The notes under the pieces were generated by a model that saw nothing but the letters and a program-made list of their open reading frames with translations, was not told the DNA's origin and ran no database searches. A DNA stretch of 64,000 nucleotides from Pelobates cultripes (Eukaryota; Chordata; Amphibia; Anura; Pelobatidae), in NCBI GenBank assembly GCA_933207985.1, contig OW240915.1, positions 262,599,642-262,663,641 on the forward strand, written 5' to 3'. The stretch's first letter is position 1, and the number at the start of each line of letters is the position of its first letter. The translations under genes and the position numbers were made by a program. Positions 11,263 through 23,926 of the stretch are shown here, piece after piece.

Positions 11263-13777
11263 ATATAATATCAGCAAAAAACCTGGGACATTCCTACCTT
11301 ATTTCTATAGAATATAATATTGGTGGATATTGGGGAGAAAGAAAGTCAATTACGAAGAAATGGAGCCTGCAGTTATATTTCCAATTTCAAGTACTAAAAT
11401 AAATGTCATTAACCTAAAGAAATGAGCCCTTCATCCTTCATTTATACATGTTGAAAAGAACAATAGGCTCAAGGCTTTGTATAGAGAACACATAATACAT
11501 TTTTAATACATATAATGGAAATATCATAATTTACATTATGATGACGGCAATTTTAATCAACAGAATGATTTCACAAAACAATAAACAAATCTGACAGTTT
11601 CACTGAAAATAATAAAATGTTTGCTGATGGAAAAAAATATAGATTTTTGGCACGGCTTGAATAAGAAAATGTATTTGAATACATTTTATAACTTGACTTA
11701 TAAATGATACACATCCCTTGAGTAGGAAAGAAATATTTAAATTACGTATCCATTTTCTTTTTTTTGGGGTAGTTTAATGTGTTTTTAAATTGGAAAAATC
11801 AAATAAATAAATATACATTTAAACTACATTTTAAAATTCTCATGTCTTCTAACTTGTTCCAATTAATATCTTTAATTGACTATTTGACATAAATGCCATG
11901 TTAAATGTCATGCTGGACAGCTAAAATATGACATGAAAATGTAGTGTTATGTAGTGAGATGTGCTAAGAACTAGTGAACTGGAGAATTAGTGAACACGTG
12001 GTGATAAAAATAGTTCAATGATGGTGCCATATAAAAAAAATGTAGCACAACTTGCATACTTCACAATTACATACTACAGTACAGAGATTATGAACTTAGA
12101 ACATACTTTATTTACTAGATGTACTTTTCTATATTTGTATTTATTTCAATAACATTTAACTTTTTTCACACCATATTTTTAAATATGAATGAATAAGGAA
12201 ATGTATACCAAGCATTTATTTGCAAACCAAATTAAAATATAAATATTTTACAATCCTATATCAGAAAGCCAAATCAAGCAAAGTGATAGCAAAAACATTG
12301 TAATGGATGACACATCTAGCATTTTCTGGTGCTTATTCATAAACAATATATTTCTAAGGGTCTGTTCCTTTGTAATTGATATATGGATGTTACATGTCTA
12401 CATTCCTTCAGTTGTACAACACTTTGGAATTATACTGCAATAACTCTTATTCTTGGACACAATGCAAGAACTCGACATTTACTACCTCTCCCTACATTGT
12501 GGCATTAAAATATATTCAATTTCTATAATTTAAAATAAGTCAGAAATAGCTATATTTTATTCACATTTTCTAAAACCTGCATGTCCTAATATTCTTGTTG
12601 AAAACTGAATAAATCCTTAAGAAATAATATCATCCAAAGTGTTCTCCATACTAAAAAGTAGAAAAAGTAGCTTGTTCAAGAAGTTCTGCTATGATGACTG
12701 TGACAAAATTGCCAGGTGTATTATCTCCAATATTTCTTATGCTTTCAAGGAAGTTAATTTTACATTAGTCTTAAATTGAAGGCAGACATGTATTTTAAAG
12801 ATTTTTTTTAAACTTTTCATATTTATTGAGAATTTTTGGATAAAAAGGAATATACAAAAAAAAAAGTGTCTTTTCCATTAGTGAAACATAACAGTACAAT
12901 CTAAAAAGAGAGTAGCTATGAAGACTGTATAAAGAAAAAAGGGTACAGAGCAGGGTGTCAAATAAGATGAACCTACATTTTCAACAAACACAATGTTCGA
13001 AATTCTGAATATAAATGAGGTTAGTAAATTCTACAACACTTCCAGAAGAATGATCAATAGCTAAGAAAATATCAAGTGCTAGGTGGATTTTGAGGTTCCT
13101 TGTAGTATATTTGTGAAGTTATAGTATAAAAATATTATTTTTGCTCTTAACAAAAGAATAGAAATTTCTTTAGTTCAGAAACCAGCAATCTTACTTTCAA
13201 GAGATGTGAGAACACAGTGCATTCATTTTGTTGAACGTTGCCAAAGTGCTCTGCTTATGAGTCTTTTCGACTTATCATAGAAAAATATTTTATTCATGGC
13301 AAATGTTCATTACATTCTTTTTAGTATGACAATGATTTGCTCAAAATTGAAAGATGAGTTAATCTTAGATATTTTCCATTGACGCGTCCGTACAATAATT
13401 CCCAAAGATTTTTAAACCACTGCAAATACAAAGCACATTTTGAAGATCTATACAGTTATATCTTTTCATGGTCAGTTTCCCAGGATACATATGTATTCAT
13501 TCATGTGCTTAAACAGTTTTATTATCACATTAATTTGTTGTGAACAACATCAGACATTTCCTTCTTGTCCGATTTGCATAGGTGTTTTTAAAGACCAAAA
13601 TATGAAATTATAAACAAAGTAAAATTATAGAAATGGTCTAACAAGATTAACAGTGACAAAAGCAATAAAATTAATACATTATTTCATTAAAATATATTTT
13701 ATTACATACAAGAAAGTAGGAAATCAGAATGGCTTATTTGTTCATAAGTAATACTAAATTATTATGTTAATTAACAT
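11263..13777. other. AT-rich unique DNA, no gene seen
   Basis: No repeat or coding motif recognised. The base composition is very AT-rich throughout. Confidence 0.5.
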
Positions 13778-14160
13778 TTAAAGAGTTGCTTCATCCTCCT
13801 TGACCACTTCTGCTTTTAGAAGAAACACTGCCTGCCCTCTCTCTGCCTACCCTCAGCACACTTGATTTATGCAGTCTAGAGTGCAGTTCAGGGCTGATAA
13901 ATGTTCATTTAGTGCAAAAATTCTGTTTGACGTCAGCATGTACTGAGTCCTTCATGGCTCACAATGTATACATCGCTCTGAACCAGTGAAATCGACCCTA
14001 TCAAATGCTTCTCTATGAGAATTTGATTGGACCTCAGAGAAGAAAAGAGTGATGCAATGTGACATCGGATGGTATATGGAAATGCACAAGGAGAGCTTTG
14101 CCCTGTGCAGGTTTTCGTCTCCTATAAAGGGGGTGGCAAAGTTAATAGTGCCCAATAGTA
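13778..14160. mobile_element. T2-type MITE remnant
   Basis: The segment starts TTAAAGAGTTGCTTC, a decayed T2-type end. It carries internal text often seen in anuran MITEs of this group (TATGAGAATTTGATTGGACC and an ATAAAGGGGGTGGC block near the far end). The right terminus is not cleanly identifiable. Non-coding. Confidence 0.5.
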
Positions 14161-14814
14161 CATTATAACTTAAAAATCATATTGTTAATGCCATTCATGT
14201 TTTTTTTTCTTGACCTGTGATCTTGATTTGGCATGACCCAGCTCTCTCTGTTTTGGCATCAATGTTCTTTCTCCCTTAAATAGCTTTATTAATAGACTAA
14301 TGTAGATTAACTTATTAGTTAATGGCAGAATCACCATAGCTGATAATATGAGTTACCAATGGACATGAGTTATTAAGGTTTACGAGCCGTCTTCTTAGTG
14401 TACCCTAACCTAGTAAACATGGATATGTTAATTTATTAAGTGAAAGTAACTGACTTATACATTTTATTATGGTTTTAAACAACAAAACTTTGTTACAATC
14501 TTACACTGAGATAGCCAATCAGATTTCTCTGTCTAAAGTCTAACAATAATAATAAAAAGAAAAACAACCAAAGTATGGCATTTCCATTTACTCCAAAATG
14601 GGCAAACAGTGGAATGGATGTATGATATGTCAGGTAGGGGCAGGTGACATGGAGGCAGCAGGCCCCAAGAAAGTTGTCAAATCATTCTTAGATGGTTTGA
14701 TTACTTATTGTGAGACAGTTCCAGGCACTCCTGGTACCATAACCATTACTTTGAGAAATATAGAAAAAAAAAACTTGAAGAAAAAAACAATAATATAATA
14801 ATATAATCCAAATG
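14161..14814. other. No gene seen
   Basis: AT-rich. The open stretches at 14598-14988 are short and unsupported. Confidence 0.5.
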
Positions 14815-15365
14815 CACCAACTGGATGTCTGTAGGGAGCCCCACTGAGAAGAGGCATTTATATATGTCCTTGATATATTGAAAGTCAGACAAAGTTCTGT
14901 TATTTGTGGCTTGTGGACATCCAATCAAACACAGATAATTTTTATGCATCTCAATGCGGTGAAACACATGCGTCTGTACTGCATTCAAGCGCTATGACGT
15001 CACGTCTGGGTGTTACGGCGCATCCGTGGCGGCAATCAAGAGCGTATTTAAACGCTGAAGAACACAGGGATAGCAATCTCCTGAAGAAGTCTCCTGAGAC
15101 TAAAGGAATCGAGCAGCAGCAGCAAGGCGAGGTGAATAAGTGGGTCCAGAAGTCCAGCAGCAGCAGTGGAGTTTCAAGTTTTTGGCCCATAGAACAATTT
15201 CCCTCATGTACTGAACTGCATCTATAGGACTTGCTGGGACTTTTGCCTTTGGCAACATGCGCTTTTGCACATTAATTTAATTATGTGACACTTCTCCATT
15301 GAGTGTGTTTGTTTATCTATATACATTTTATGTTTATTAAAGGTTACGCTATGTTTTTTATGTTT
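14815..15365 (+). mobile_element. Probable Penelope-type terminal repeat remnant
   Basis: A CpG-containing block (14960-15060) is followed by a hammerhead-like box and hairpin (15081-15105) and then an end of type TTTATTAAAGGTTACGCTATG (15335-15356). A reverse copy of that end, AGCGTAACCTTTATT, lies alone at 37256. The order of parts matches the pLTRs at 41.7-52 kb but the sequence is a different family. The open frame at 14904-15227 lies inside it and has only Gln/Ser repeats. Confidence 0.45.
15081..15105 (+). ncRNA. Hammerhead-like motif, damaged core
   Basis: CTGAAGA (a valid CUGANGA box) is followed by a GTCTC/GAGAC hairpin and then TAAAGG where GAAAC is expected. The first G of the second core box is changed to T, so cleavage activity is not expected. 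It is probably the relic of an active ancestor. Confidence 0.4.
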
Positions 15366-17189
15366 TTTCTCTTTTTATGAGATTTCTACTTTTCAGCTGG
15401 TAATTATAAATATACAGTAGTGATTGTAGTGCCCTGCTCCCCTTTTGTTTTTCTCTTTTCTGAGACTTTCACAGTAATGGCATTTAACATATTGTTCATT
15501 TTTCCCCACCAAAATTCTAACTGGTAATTTGGTCGCAGAGCACCACTTGCTGCTACTAATGGTACTCTCTGCAGCTTCTGCATATGTTTTGCTTGAATGG
15601 GCCAGTCAGCATGCATTGGGCAACCAATAAAAACAATCCATTGCAGCATTTGATCTGTGTTTAGAGCACGTCACTTCTTAAGAGGAGAAAAAGATGTAAA
15701 TTAAATTCATGTGTAACTATGCAGAAGGAATGAGAGTTACTCTTAACTCCATTTTATTTTCCATTCTGGATTGTCTACCTCTTTAGTTATAAACCTTTTT
15801 TTGGGCAAACATTTTTGGTAAATTACATACAGTATAGTAGTTGCTCTATTTCCATAGGCTGGACTATTTTTGTAGCGTAAACCTACTATATAGTAATTCT
15901 TTCATTAAAATCTATGGGAAAATTAGTATATTCAGTAAAGAGAGCGAACTAGCCTTGTATGCAAAAATGTGAGATGGGGGAATAATTTATATAGATATTT
16001 TTGAGACTTTTTTCAATAAATTGTTATTTCAATTCTTCTGTGTCCAAAGTAACTTTATCTAGTGCAGAATCTATAACCTATAATTTGTTTTTGTATATTT
16101 CTTCTTTCTTTCTACATGCTGATAACTAACTTTTAAAATGTAATATATGAAAAAATGTCTTACGGAAATTAGCATTATGAAATAAAATAATAGAACTATG
16201 GTTTATATCTTTCCAACAATTTCAGAGCTTATTGAAAACATTACTTGCGCATACAAGTAGGTCACATTACAGCTAACAAGTCTGCACATTTAATTGGTCA
16301 AATTTGCACATTTAATGCTTTTCAGATACTGTGCTTGTTTAGAAAATTGTGAGTAAAAGCTATGATCTTCATTGTCAATAATACTCTATTCACTACATTA
16401 TTTCATCTTCTTACATTATTTCCTGGACTCAAGACCCATTCTAGTCTTAGTCTATTGTTTCACTGAATTGTCCCCCACTGAAATTAGCTATACATTCTCC
16501 ACTTCAGGAAATGTAGTTCAGTGGTGTAATTGTATGATTACATGTAAAGGATAATGTGAGTCTAATAGATAATCTATATTTTACTTTAATAGGACCTGGG
16601 ATTACAACAGACTGAACTGATTCAAAATACCTATTTCTCTAGAGCAAACAAAGTATTCTTTTGAGACGCCATGGTAATAGTGCATGTCTTTAACTGAATC
16701 AACAAAATAATATAATTAATCATGTGTTCCTTCTGTATTTGTTCTTACATGGAAAATAAGTAGCTATACAAATATTGAATTATTGTTTAAAGTTTTCAAA
16801 TAGATTTAATGAAATAATGGATGCACCATATACTTCCTGTCCCTCTTACAATTAAATACAGAACATGAATATAATCTGAGAAATACGCACTGCTCTATTT
16901 GACTTTGATAATGGAGTCAGAAGCAACAGTGGCTATTTTACAGAGACGTGACAGTACATATTGTTTTTAAGAAATATACCAGAAAGTTTGTATGCAAAAC
17001 TGGAACTAGTTCATTTATACTCAACAGGGAAAACAAATGGGAGCACAGGGTACATTGAACATACACTGATATTGTTACAGCTGAAAGCAGAGTTCTTTAG
17101 GGTTCAATTCTAGTTTTTTTTCATTTGCTTACAATGACTTTGTAAAATAATTATTTAAGCTCCCTTGTGTCAATGTGCAATTAAAAATG
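15366..17189. other. AT-rich unique DNA, no gene seen
   Basis: No recognisable coding or repeat structure up to the assembly gap. Confidence 0.5.
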
Positions 17190-17520
17190 NNNNNNNNNNN
17201 NNNNNNNNNNNNNNNNNNNNNNNNNNNNNNNNNNNNNNNNNNNNNNNNNNNNNNNNNNNNNNNNNNNNNNNNNNNNNNNNNNNNNNNNNNNNNNNNNNNN
17301 NNNNNNNNNNNNNNNNNNNNNNNNNNNNNNNNNNNNNNNNNNNNNNNNNNNNNNNNNNNNNNNNNNNNNNNNNNNNNNNNNNNNNNNNNNNNNNNNNNNN
17401 NNNNNNNNNNNNNNNNNNNNNNNNNNNNNNNNNNNNNNNNNNNNNNNNNNNNNNNNNNNNNNNNNNNNNNNNNNNNNNNNNNNNNNNNNNNNNNNNNNNN
17501 NNNNNNNNNNNNNNNNNNNN
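17190..17520. other. Assembly gap (331 N)
   Basis: Unbroken run of N. Open frames reported across it are artefacts. Confidence 1.
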
Positions 17521-18847
17521 TCGATGTGTGATTCGATTCTGTTCTACTCCCTCCTCCTCCCCCCCCTTTTTTTCCCTCAGGATTCCCTAACTTAGGTTCT
17601 AATATCCACTATCATCAAAAAACAAACAAACGTAATGCTGAGTGACAGGTTAACGGTATCTTCATAAAAGGTTCAGGTAGACGGAGTCTCTCTTTGATGA
17701 TTACCTCAAGAGTCGGTTGCTTTGACAAACCAACATGGATGTATCACTGTGCATAAATCTTATTGCGTTAACATGTTTATTGCTGAAGCATGTCCCCCTC
17801 TAAGCACCTCTCTTGCTTTCTGTGTCCCCTCCCCCTATTTGTTTTTCATCGTTAAAGCCATAACAATACAATTTTAAAAAAATAATAATTTACACATTCA
17901 TTTTGAAATCATAAAATACTTTCAAATGATGATGGTCATTGTTTGCACTACTTGGTACGGAAGAGGTTAATAAAACAGTAACCATGCAGTATGAATCATT
18001 TAATCCCACAGGAAGATTTACATGAAAATTGACTAAATCGTGTTAACAGCAGAGTCAAATGGCACAATATGTACCTATCACCTTGCTTGGTTTTTAATTA
18101 GTAAAACTGTCAGGATGACTCCTCAGAACAGTTTTTAAAAATGTCATTAGGAATCTCATTTACTCAGTTGTTATGTTGATATTTCATTTTCAAGATTGTG
18201 TTGTTTGAATAGTCTGCACACAAATCCACTTCAGCTGAAAATGCATAAAATACTAATTGAAACAAGAGAAAATGCATGCTTGGCTTGAATAATAAAGGTA
18301 CACACCGTTGCAAATAAAACCAAATTACCATGCCGAGAAAGAACTTTGGAAAGTTAATGTGTAATTCTGAAAAATGTGGTAATATTTATCTATGTATTTT
18401 GCAGATAGAATCTAAAAAGTATAGGAATTATTGAAGAACATATTATACAGAGAAATGCAAAGCTTTATTTCCTTTGAAAACAGAAAGGTAAAATTTCCTG
18501 TCCAAAACAGAGATGGGTTAAGATCCCTCTGGACCATAGCCAGGTTATCAGTTTGGGGCTCCTTCACTCTCTAATCTTGCTATCGTCCAAAATAAGAAAT
18601 AGGAGAAAAAATCAGTAATTTATGTATACATTTATTTTTTAAGTCAACACATTTTGTTCTTCATGGCAAAAATATCTTTGTTGATTTTTTTGTTATTGAA
18701 AGGGAAATATCTAAAAAATAGTTTAAATTATAATGAAGTTTAGGATCACACTCCAATGCCCAAATACAAAATTAATAAAAGTTATTATTTAGTAGATATA
18801 CCCCAAATGAAAACGTTCATGTATTTAATGATGCATTTTTGACATTG

Positions 18848-18850
<3 letters not shown>
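17521..18850. other. Unique DNA, no gene seen; weak splice-acceptor-like site
   Basis: A long pyrimidine tract ends in TTTTTTTCCCTCAG at 17579, shaped like a 3' splice site. The following sequence meets a stop after a few codons in the frame I checked and carries no recognised exon. The rest is AT-rich with no repeat that I recognise. Confidence 0.4.

Positions 18851-18880
<30 letters not shown>
18851..18880. repeat. (TA)n microsatellite
   Basis: About 15 TA units at the truncated left edge of the following MITE remnant. Confidence 0.95.
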
Positions 18881-18882
<2 letters not shown>

Positions 18883-19242
18883 AGCTTGCAAAACCTCCAG
18901 ATCTTTTGTCTGCAGCCTTTGCAAATCCTCCCCTTCTAACCCCACCCAATCTTTAAATGGCTGTCCAATCACAAGCTTTCCAATGGAGTTCAATTAGATA
19001 TCTTTGCAAGGCCGATGCTCTGGGCAATTGTCACTTGAGTTTAGCTCCACTGAGATAATAAACCAGGATGTACCAGGACCTGTTATCTGATTGACAGCCA
19101 GGGAGGTGTAACCAGGTTAATTTATAAAAGTGTTCATATCTATTGAAATCTGCACTTTTTGTAAAATTAAAAAAGAGTTAACACTCGCCACACATCAAGC
19201 TTTTCAGCTAAATTGTTTTAGGGGTCTGGAGTATCCCTTTAA
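18881..19242. mobile_element. T2-type MITE, right part
   Basis: The right end GGGGTCTGGAGTATCCCTTTAA is the reverse complement of a TTAAAGGGATACTCC-type T2 terminus. The left part is missing, replaced by the TA microsatellite. Non-coding. Confidence 0.6.
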
Positions 19243-19385
19243 CATATTATGAAATGCTGTCATTTTGTACAAAAATAAATTGTGGTTGCTCTCTCAGCAG
19301 GTACTTTAGAGTGAATTTGCTCTTTATATCTTCATTAATTGTCCACTTTCTTTTCTTTCAAGTTCATGTGAAGACAAAGATCTTT

Positions 19386-19756
19386 AACCCATTAGTGACC
19401 AGACCACTTTTCACTTTTCTTAACGTTTGGGACCAGGGCTGTTTTTACATTTCTGTAGTGTTTGTGTTTAGCTGTAATTTTCCTCTTACTCATTTACTTT
19501 ACCCACACATATTATATGCCGTTTTTCTCGCCATTAAACAGTTTTTCTACAGATACCATTATTTTCATCATATCATATAATTTACTATAAAATAATTCTA
19601 AAATATATGATAAAACATTTTTTAAAAATACCCTTTTTTGAACTTTGACCCCAAAATCTGTTACTCATCTACAACCTCCAAAAACAACCATGCAAAATAG
19701 TTTCTAGATTTTGTCCTGAGTTTAGAAATACCCAATGTTAACATGTTGGAAAGTTG
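19386..19756. repeat. Dispersed anuran repeat starting TTAACCCATTAGTGACC
   Basis: I recognise this text (GACCAGACCACTTTTCAC, GGACCAGGGCTGTTTTTAC and an AACTTTGACCCCAAAATCTG block) as a high-copy frog repeat. Its transposon class is not clear to me. The open frame at 19254-19580 crosses its boundary and is not a gene. Confidence 0.5.
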
Positions 19757-20604
19757 TAGGGCCTCTGTTTAATAAGCTTTCCAAATGACTCAATACTTTA
19801 AAAAAATATTTCCAAATGACTTATCAACAGTATTCAGTATTAAGGCATATGGGAATTTGTAGATAAATAATTTGGAATGTTTTGTTACAGTATTGAATCA
19901 TTTGGTAAGTTTATTAACATGAGGCCTACACAAGACACTGAAGAAATACAGAGTGCAGGCAAAAGGTCTCAAAGTGCTAAAATTAGATTTCCATGGTATT
20001 AATCTATGTGCCAGAATCAGATGCCAGAATCACATCATTAATTTCAAGTCCTGTATTCGGAACCTTGCACATAATTATTTTTTTTTGTGTTGCTTAAGTG
20101 TACTTCTTTAGATTCTCAGTTGATACGGGGAGACTATCACATCTTTCAATATAGAACCCTATTTTGAGAACGTCTATGTGATCACCTTCTGGCAGACATC
20201 CCTTTGAAGAGGTGATTGCATTCCTCTTAATTCGTACTTTTGGAAGTGTGTATCGGGATTCTTTAGTAAATCCTTAAAACAGATTAAAGAGTTGCACTTT
20301 AAAGTATGTAATCCATGGTTCAAGCAGTTTACACTACCTAATAGAGATAAAATCATCCACTGATGGCAAAACGTTTGCCCTAGTATAGTTTTTTAATAAT
20401 CTAACAAAAGAACATTAAATTATACATTTTGAGAATTCACTGTTTTTAGCCAAGCTAGAAAAATAGAGTTAGAGAATTTTTCAGATTTTGCATTTTACTT
20501 CCTCATTTGCAATCCAAGGACCCCTTCTGTCCCCAACTCTGGAGAGTGCCTGGACTGTAGTTTTGTGATTGTACAGTTGGTGTAATTTTTTTTTTCGTAT
20601 GTCA

Positions 20605-20605
<1 letters not shown>
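19757..20605. other. No gene seen
   Basis: AT-rich with no motif. The 60-codon open stretch at 20174-20356 is unsupported. Confidence 0.5.

Positions 20606-20666
<61 letters not shown>
20606..20666. repeat. (TG)(TA)(CA) microsatellite, left flank of a Tc1 insertion
   Basis: A run of TA bordered by TG on one side and CA on the other ends exactly at the Tc1 terminus. With the TA run at 22167-22218 it is one microsatellite split by the transposon. Confidence 0.9.
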
Positions 20667-20671
<5 letters not shown>

Positions 20672-22163
20672 CTCAAAAAAATAAAGGGAACACTTAAACA
20701 ACCCAATGTAACTCCAAGTCAATCACACTGTGAAATCAAACTGTCCACTTAGGAAGAAACACTGAGTGAATATTAATTTCACATGCTGTTGTGCAAATCG
20801 GATAGACAACAGGTGGAAATTATAGGCAATTAGCAAGACACCCCCAATAAAGGAGTGGTTCTGCAGGTGGTGACCACAGACCACTTCTCAGTTCCCATGC
20901 TTCCTGGCTGATGTTTTGGTCACTTTTGAATGCTGGCGGTGCTTTCACTCTAGTGGTAGCATGAGACAGAGTCTACAACCCACACAAGTGGCTCAGGTAC
21001 TGCAGCTCATCCAGGATGACACATCAATGCAAGCTGAGGCAAGAAGGTTTGCTGTGTCTGTCAGCGTAGTGTCCAGAGCATACCAGGAGACAGGTCAGTA
21101 CATCAGGAGACTGGAGGAGGCTGTAGGAGGGCAACAACCCAGCAGCAGGACCGCTACCTACACCTTTGTGCAAGGAGGAATAGGAGGGTCAAATGGTCAG
21201 AAACAGACTCCATGAGGGTGGTATGAGGGCCTGACGTCCACAGGTGGGGTTGTGCTTACAGCCCAACACTGTGCAGGACATTTGGCATTTGCTAGAGAAC
21301 ATTAAGATTGGCAAATTCGCCACTGGCGCCCTGTGCTCTTTACAGATAAAAGCAGGTTCACAGTGAGCACATGTGACAGACGTGACAGAGTCTGGAGACG
21401 CCATGGAGAACATTCTGCTGCCTGCAACATCCTCCAGCATGACTGGTTTGGCAGTGGGTCAGTAATGGTGTGGGGTGGCATTTCTTTGGGGGGCCGCACA
21501 GACCTCCATGTGCTCGCCAGAGGTAGCCTGACTGCCATTAGGTACCGAGATGAGATCCTCAGACCCCTTGTGAGACCATATGCTGGTGTGGTTGGCCCTG
21601 GGTTCCTCCTAATGCAAGACAGTGCTAGACCTCATGTGGCTGGAGTGTGTCAGCAGTTCCTGCAAGATGAAGGCATTGATGCTATGGACTGTTCCCCAGA
21701 CCTGAATCCAATTGAGCACATCTGGGACATCATGTCTCGCTCCATCCACCAACATCACGTTGCACCACAGACTGTCCAGGAGTTGGCAGACGCTTTAGTC
21801 CAAGTCTGGGAGGAGATCCTTCAGGAGACCATCCGCCACCTCATCAGGAGCATGCACAGGCATTGTAGGGAGGTCATACAGGCACGTGGAGGCCACACAC
21901 ACTACTGAGCCTCATTTGACTTGTTTTAAGGACATTACATCAAAGTTGGATCAGCCTGTAGTGTGTTTTTCCACTTGAATTTTGAGTGTGACTCCAAATC
22001 CAGACCTCCATGGGTTGAAAATTTTGATTTCCATTGTTAAATTCTTGTGTGATTTTGTTGTCAGCACATTCAACTATTTAAAGAACAAAGTATTTCAGAA
22101 GAATATTTAATTCATTCAGATCTAGGATATGTTATTTTTGTGCTCCCTTTATTTTTTTGAGCA

Positions 22164-22166
<3 letters not shown>
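20667..22166 (+). mobile_element. Tc1-like element A, 1500 bp
   Basis: The left end CACTGCTCAAAAAAATAAAG and the right end (reverse complement of CACTGCTCAAAAAAATAAAG, ending at 22166) are near-perfect terminal inverted repeats. Both sides are flanked by TA dinucleotides, as expected for Tc1/mariner insertion. The interior encodes a DD34E-type transposase on the plus strand, now broken. Because both flanks are TA microsatellite, the exact target TA cannot be singled out. Confidence 0.92.
20961..21908 (+). pseudogene. Tc1-like transposase, frameshifted
   Basis: The first part (20961-21215) has the helix-turn-helix text RQSLQPTQVAQVLQLIQDD and [11 protein letters not shown], then loses frame. 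The second part (21333-21908) has FTDKSRF with the first catalytic Asp, GSGSVMVWGGIS, MQDSARPH with the second Asp, and [12 protein letters not shown] with the Glu, ending GGHTHY. About 40 codons between them, the end of the DNA-binding region, are deleted or shifted. A small in-frame deletion just before SPDLN shortens the spacing between the second Asp and the Glu, which should abolish activity. The protein would cut and paste the element; this copy cannot. Confidence 0.88.

Positions 22167-22218
<52 letters not shown>
22167..22218. repeat. (TA)n microsatellite, right flank of Tc1 element A
   Basis: About 26 TA units continue the microsatellite interrupted at 20666. Confidence 0.95.
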
Positions 22219-22221
<3 letters not shown>

Positions 22222-23570
22222 TATATTTAATGCATTATCTATATAATGCAATAAACATGAAGGCATTTCACAAATATTATATCTCTTTAAAACTGTATGA
22301 TTCATTCTTGCATAATTGTAATGAAAGCCCCTTAAGTAATTACTTGAAAAAGAATAAAATGCAGCAAGGCAAATCTATCCATCCATTGAAATTGATATAT
22401 AGAACTATAAACTGGAGACTGGAAAGCAATGGCAAAATAAATTAGGAGATTGAGAAATACTTTGTGTTCATAAAGATTTGTAATTAAATCTATTTTATTA
22501 GTTAATACAGCAAACATCTTCCGATTAAGTGTTTCTTTTAAGGATTGTAAAACCCATTTTCACTTGTTTAATATTATGTATTATATTTTTAATTTAGTCC
22601 TCTTGTAATATTAATGTTTATGATGCATTATTTTAATTGCATTCATAGCCTCATGGTGTTAAGCTAGTTATGTGACCATAATATAATTTGTTTAATGTTA
22701 CCACGCATGCATTTTTAATTACAATATATATTTTTATATATAAACAGATTTAAAAATGGATATATTTATTTCAGTTTTAATTTAATTTTTTATCTTTTCT
22801 TATTTAACTATTTTTGGGCAGAGTATTCATTATTTAATACTGATTGTCAATGCACATAAAACCCTCAATAAATACTTTTAAAGGAATACGCTAAGGTGGA
22901 TTTTGCTGCTTCAGTTTAGAAACATTATTAAATAATGCTTAGAAAAAACAAGTAATAAAGTAAAAAATAAATTTTCAGTTATGTTATTTCTGTCTAAAAT
23001 TCATCAGGTTCCTCCTTCTATGACATTTCCTTTATCAACATGTGGATGAAAAATCACAGTTAGTGCCTGGTCTTTCAGTAAAAAACAATGGAAAAAGCAG
23101 TGAACTATCACATATGTCTATATACTTGCAAACGGAGCACCACACACGTGAAGAGCTTCACCCTAGGATTGAATGAGGTAGCTCAAACATGCACGATGAT
23201 TCAAGCTGCTTTTGTCGGTCTAAATGGATTAAGTTACTGTTTTCCTCTCATCTATTATTTTAGCAACCTGCCCATTTAACTCTTCTCCTCGTTCTTTCCT
23301 TTGCCCTCAACAATTTTTAACCCCTTTTGTATAACTGCGCATAAAATATTAACTAGTTTCATTATAAATGTGCACTTATTACATCTATTCTAAAGGAGCA
23401 CTCTGTTAAACATAACACTCCAGCAAACTACTGCTTAACATTTCTTTAAAACTAAATTTTAAGGTTAGTCTATACTTCACAAACTGTAAAGAATAAAAAC
23501 AGATCTCACAGGGTAGTATACCAATGCCAAAATCACAAAGAAAAATTTAAATTGCACTCACTAAAGGAGA
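22219..23570. other. AT-rich DNA, no gene seen
   Basis: Two isolated T2-type MITE ends can be seen, TTAAAGGAATACGCTAAG at 22878 and CTAAAGGAGCACTCTG at 23391. Neither has a clear partner. No coding motif. Confidence 0.5.
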
Positions 23571-23926
23571 GAGGGAGAGGGAGAGGGAGAGGGAGAGGGA
23601 GAGGGAGAGAGAGAGAAGAAAATATATATATATATATATAAAAATATATATATATATAAAAATATATATATATAAAATATATATATATATATAAAAATAT
23701 ATATATATATAAAAATATATATATATATATAAAAATATATATATGTATATAAAATATATATATATATATATAAAATATATATATATATATAAAAATATAT
23801 ATATATATATATATATAAAAAATATATATATATATATATATAAAAATATATATATATATATAAAAATACATATATAAAAATATATATATATAAAAATATA
23901 TATATATATATATAAAAATATATATA
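23571..23926. repeat. (GGGAGA)n followed by a (TA)nAAAA array
   Basis: About seven GGGAGA units (23571-23613) pass into roughly 300 bp of alternating TATATA runs and AAAA blocks. Open frames of Tyr/Ile codons across it are products of the repeat. The array ends at the terminus of Tc1 element B. Confidence 0.95.

Noticed and set aside
14904..15227. Gln/Ser-rich 107-codon frame as a gene
   Set aside because: Lies within a pLTR-like remnant and owes its length to CAG repeats.
17165..17590. Open frames of 118-141 codons
   Set aside because: They consist almost wholly of undetermined bases.
20667..22166. Naming the Tc1 copies after published families
   Set aside because: I recognise the termini as common in fish and frogs but cannot confirm a family name without a database comparison.
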